The notes below the pieces were generated by a model that did not search any database, was not told where the DNA came from, and saw nothing but the letters and a program-made list of their open reading frames with translations. Both the position numbers and the translations under genes were made by a program. Of a stretch of DNA of 6,791 nucleotides, positions 5,796 to 6,791 are shown piece after piece. Source of the stretch: Chloroflexota bacterium (GTDB taxonomy: Bacteria > Chloroflexota > Dehalococcoidia > Lucifugimonadales > Lucifugimonadaceae); contig JACQUF010000160.1 in the NCBI GenBank assembly GCA_016210435.1, positions 1 to 6,791 of the forward strand, in the 5' to 3' direction. How positions within the stretch are numbered: the first letter of the stretch is position 1; each line of letters opens with the position of its first letter.

Positions 5796-6578
5796 TCACG
5801 GGATGATCTCGCGCATCGGCTTCACCTTGACCCCCGCCTTTGCCAGCTCCTTTCGGATCTCCAGGGCCAGCTGGACTGCGCCGGGTGTATCTCCATGCAG
5901 GCAGATTGTGTCAGCGTCGAACTCGATTTCTGACCCGTCGACGGCAACTACCCTGCCCTCGACCGCAATCTTGACCGTGCGCCTGACCACAAGTTCCTCA
6001 TCGTGAATGACGGCGCCTGGTTGTGAGCGAGGCACCAGCGTCCCCTGTGGCGTGATGGCCCGGTCCGAGTACGCCTCCCGGGCGACTCTCGCTCCGGCCT
6101 TGCGGGCCACCTGCTCCCATTTCGATCCCGCGAGCACGACGTGGATCAGTGATGGGTCGTAGGCCCGGATGGCCTCTACGATCGCCGACGCCTCGGCTTC
6201 ATCGCCCACCGCCTTGTTGTACATGGCCCCATGCGGCTTCACGTGCTGCAACCTGTGGCCTGCGGGAAACGCTGCGAGCGCACCGATCTGGTAGGTGACG
6301 ACATTCCGGACTTCTTCGGGGGTGAGCGTCATGTCGCGCCTGCCAAAGCCTGGCAAGTCAGGGTACGACGGGTGCGCCCCAATAGCTACGCCCTGCTGCT
6401 CGGCGAGCCAAACGGTCCTGGCCATCCAGTTCGGGTCGCCAGCATGGAAACCTGCCGCGATGTTCACGGAACTGACGTGCTTGATGACTTCCTCGTCGAG
6501 TCCGAGCTTGTAGGCGCCGAAGGACTCTCCCATGTCACAGTTGAAGTCGATCACACCTCGCTGCCGCGCTGCAGGCAC
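5796..6578 (-). CDS. pxpA: 5-oxoprolinase subunit A (LamB/YcsF family)
   Basis: This 260-residue LamB/YcsF protein is the first gene of the operon and a required subunit of the PxpABC 5-oxoprolinase. Family signatures are DFNCDMGES at 11-19, NIAAGFHAGDP at 39-49, GAHPSYPD at 67-74, GFGRR at 77-81, VKPHGAMYN at 113-121, TPQGTLVPRSQPGAVI at 176-191 and CLHGDTPGAV at 226-235. The His and Asp residues in these blocks fit a metal or substrate site in the family's barrel-like fold. The start is GTG at 6578. GGAGGT lies 8 bases upstream, and the family's conserved start (I-D-x-N-C-D-M-G-E) begins only nine residues later. A longer in-frame start at 6689 exists, but its extra 37 residues are encoded by repeat sequence and have no family counterpart. 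Length agrees with the usual 245-255. Confidence 0.95.
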   Translation of the reverse strand: MPAARQRGVIDFNCDMGESFGAYKLGLDEEVIKHVSSVNIAAGFHAGDPNWMARTVWLAEQQGVAIGAHPSYPDLPGFGRRDMTLTPEEVRNVVTYQIGALAAFPAGHRLQHVKPHGAMYNKAVGDEAEASAIVEAIRAYDPSLIHVVLAGSKWEQVARKAGARVAREAYSDRAITPQGTLVPRSQPGAVIHDEELVVRRTVKIAVEGRVVAVDGSEIEFDADTICLHGDTPGAVQLALEIRKELAKAGVKVKPMREIIP

Positions 6579-6586
6579 GCCCCGGT

Positions 6587-6592
6587 ACCTCC
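6587..6592 (-). promoter_or_regulatory. Ribosome binding site of pxpA
   Basis: GGAGGT on the minus strand (6592 to 6587) lies 8 bases before the GTG at 6578. It is the strongest ribosome site in the window and decides the shorter pxpA start over the in-frame start at 6689. Confidence 0.8.
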
Positions 6593-6664
6593 AATTGCTT
6601 CCGACTTGCGCGATAGCGTACCGCGCTTCGGTTGCTCGCACACCGTGACCCGACCCGACACCAC

Positions 6665-6703
6665 CCCCCTCCTCGTGACGAGCCGACATACCCCCTCCTC
6701 GTG
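6665..6703 (+). repeat. Direct repeat of 13 bases in the pxpA upstream region
   Basis: CCCCCTCCTCGTG occurs at 6665-6677 and again exactly at 6691-6703, a 26-base offset. The second copy includes the left arm of the hairpin at 6691-6714. It probably reflects local duplication of the repeat element. Confidence 0.65.
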
Positions 6704-6727
6704 GAAGGAGGGGGCGAGGGGGTGGAG
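6691..6727 (+). repeat. C/G-run hairpin plus G-rich motif, copy 2
   Basis: CCCCCTCCT (6691-6699) pairs perfectly with AGGAGGGGG (6706-6714) around a 6-base loop. The hairpin runs into GGGGGCGAGGG, two bases, then TGGAG (6710-6727), matching the minus-strand motif at 3086-3103 with two differences. The two copies face opposite ways and flank the pxp operon. Confidence 0.5.
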
Positions 6728-6742
6728 GTCAGTCCGGGATTG

Positions 6743-6775
6743 GGGCTTCTCGCGCCAGAACCCTACTCGAAGCCC
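6743..6775. repeat. Short inverted repeat near the right edge
   Basis: GGGCTTC (6743-6749) and GAAGCCC (6769-6775) form a 7-bp arm pair with a 19-base loop. It could be a terminator of a gene beyond the edge, an operator, or chance. No coding sequence was recognised in 6704-6791. Confidence 0.25.
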
Positions 6776-6791
6776 AGCCTTCGCTCCCGCA

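Overview
This is a GC-rich bacterial window carrying seven protein genes and two GC-rich repeat zones. All genes except one are on the minus strand. Products recognised by motif are a membrane pyrophosphatase (cut by the left edge), a thiamine phosphate synthase with an extra N-terminal domain, a metal-dependent hydrolase of the cyclase family, and a five-gene cluster: the 5-oxoprolinase subunits PxpA, PxpB and PxpC, a 70-residue protein, and a biotin carboxyl carrier protein. Housekeeping genes mixed with a catabolic operon, GTG starts at five of the seven genes, and intergenic C/G-run hairpins fit an uncultured or environmental bacterium. The Chloroflexota (Dehalococcoidia/SAR202-like) are one candidate, but the phylum cannot be fixed from this sequence.

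Layout. 1-732 (-) is the N-terminal 244 codons of hppA. 733-899 is intergenic, with a perfect 8-bp hairpin and a weak promoter-like pair. 900-1907 (-) is thiE with an N-terminal helical domain. 1908-2086 is a divergent intergenic region. 2087-3031 (+) is the cyclase-family hydrolase. 3032-3251 is a convergent intergenic region with two hairpins. 3252-6578 (-) is the operon pxpA > pxpB > pxpC > small protein > biotin carrier, with gaps of 16, 6 and 24 bases and then an ATGA overlap. 6579-6791 is the upstream region of that operon, with another C/G-run hairpin, direct repeats and no recognisable gene.

How the genes may work together. PxpA, PxpB and PxpC together open 5-oxoproline (pyroglutamate) to glutamate using ATP. 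PxpB and PxpC are homologous to the carboxyltransferase part of urea carboxylase, an enzyme that also has a biotin carboxylase and a biotin carrier. Here the two carboxyltransferase-like genes sit in one operon with a biotin carrier and a small protein resembling the short accessory subunits of biotin-dependent decarboxylases and carboxylases. No biotin carboxylase is present in the window. The arrangement suggests either a biotin-assisted version of 5-oxoprolinase or a split urea-carboxylase-like enzyme. This operon is the most interesting part of the window. The other notable point is the thiE N-terminal domain, which has the size of the HMP-phosphate kinase domain ThiD2 but not its usual motifs.
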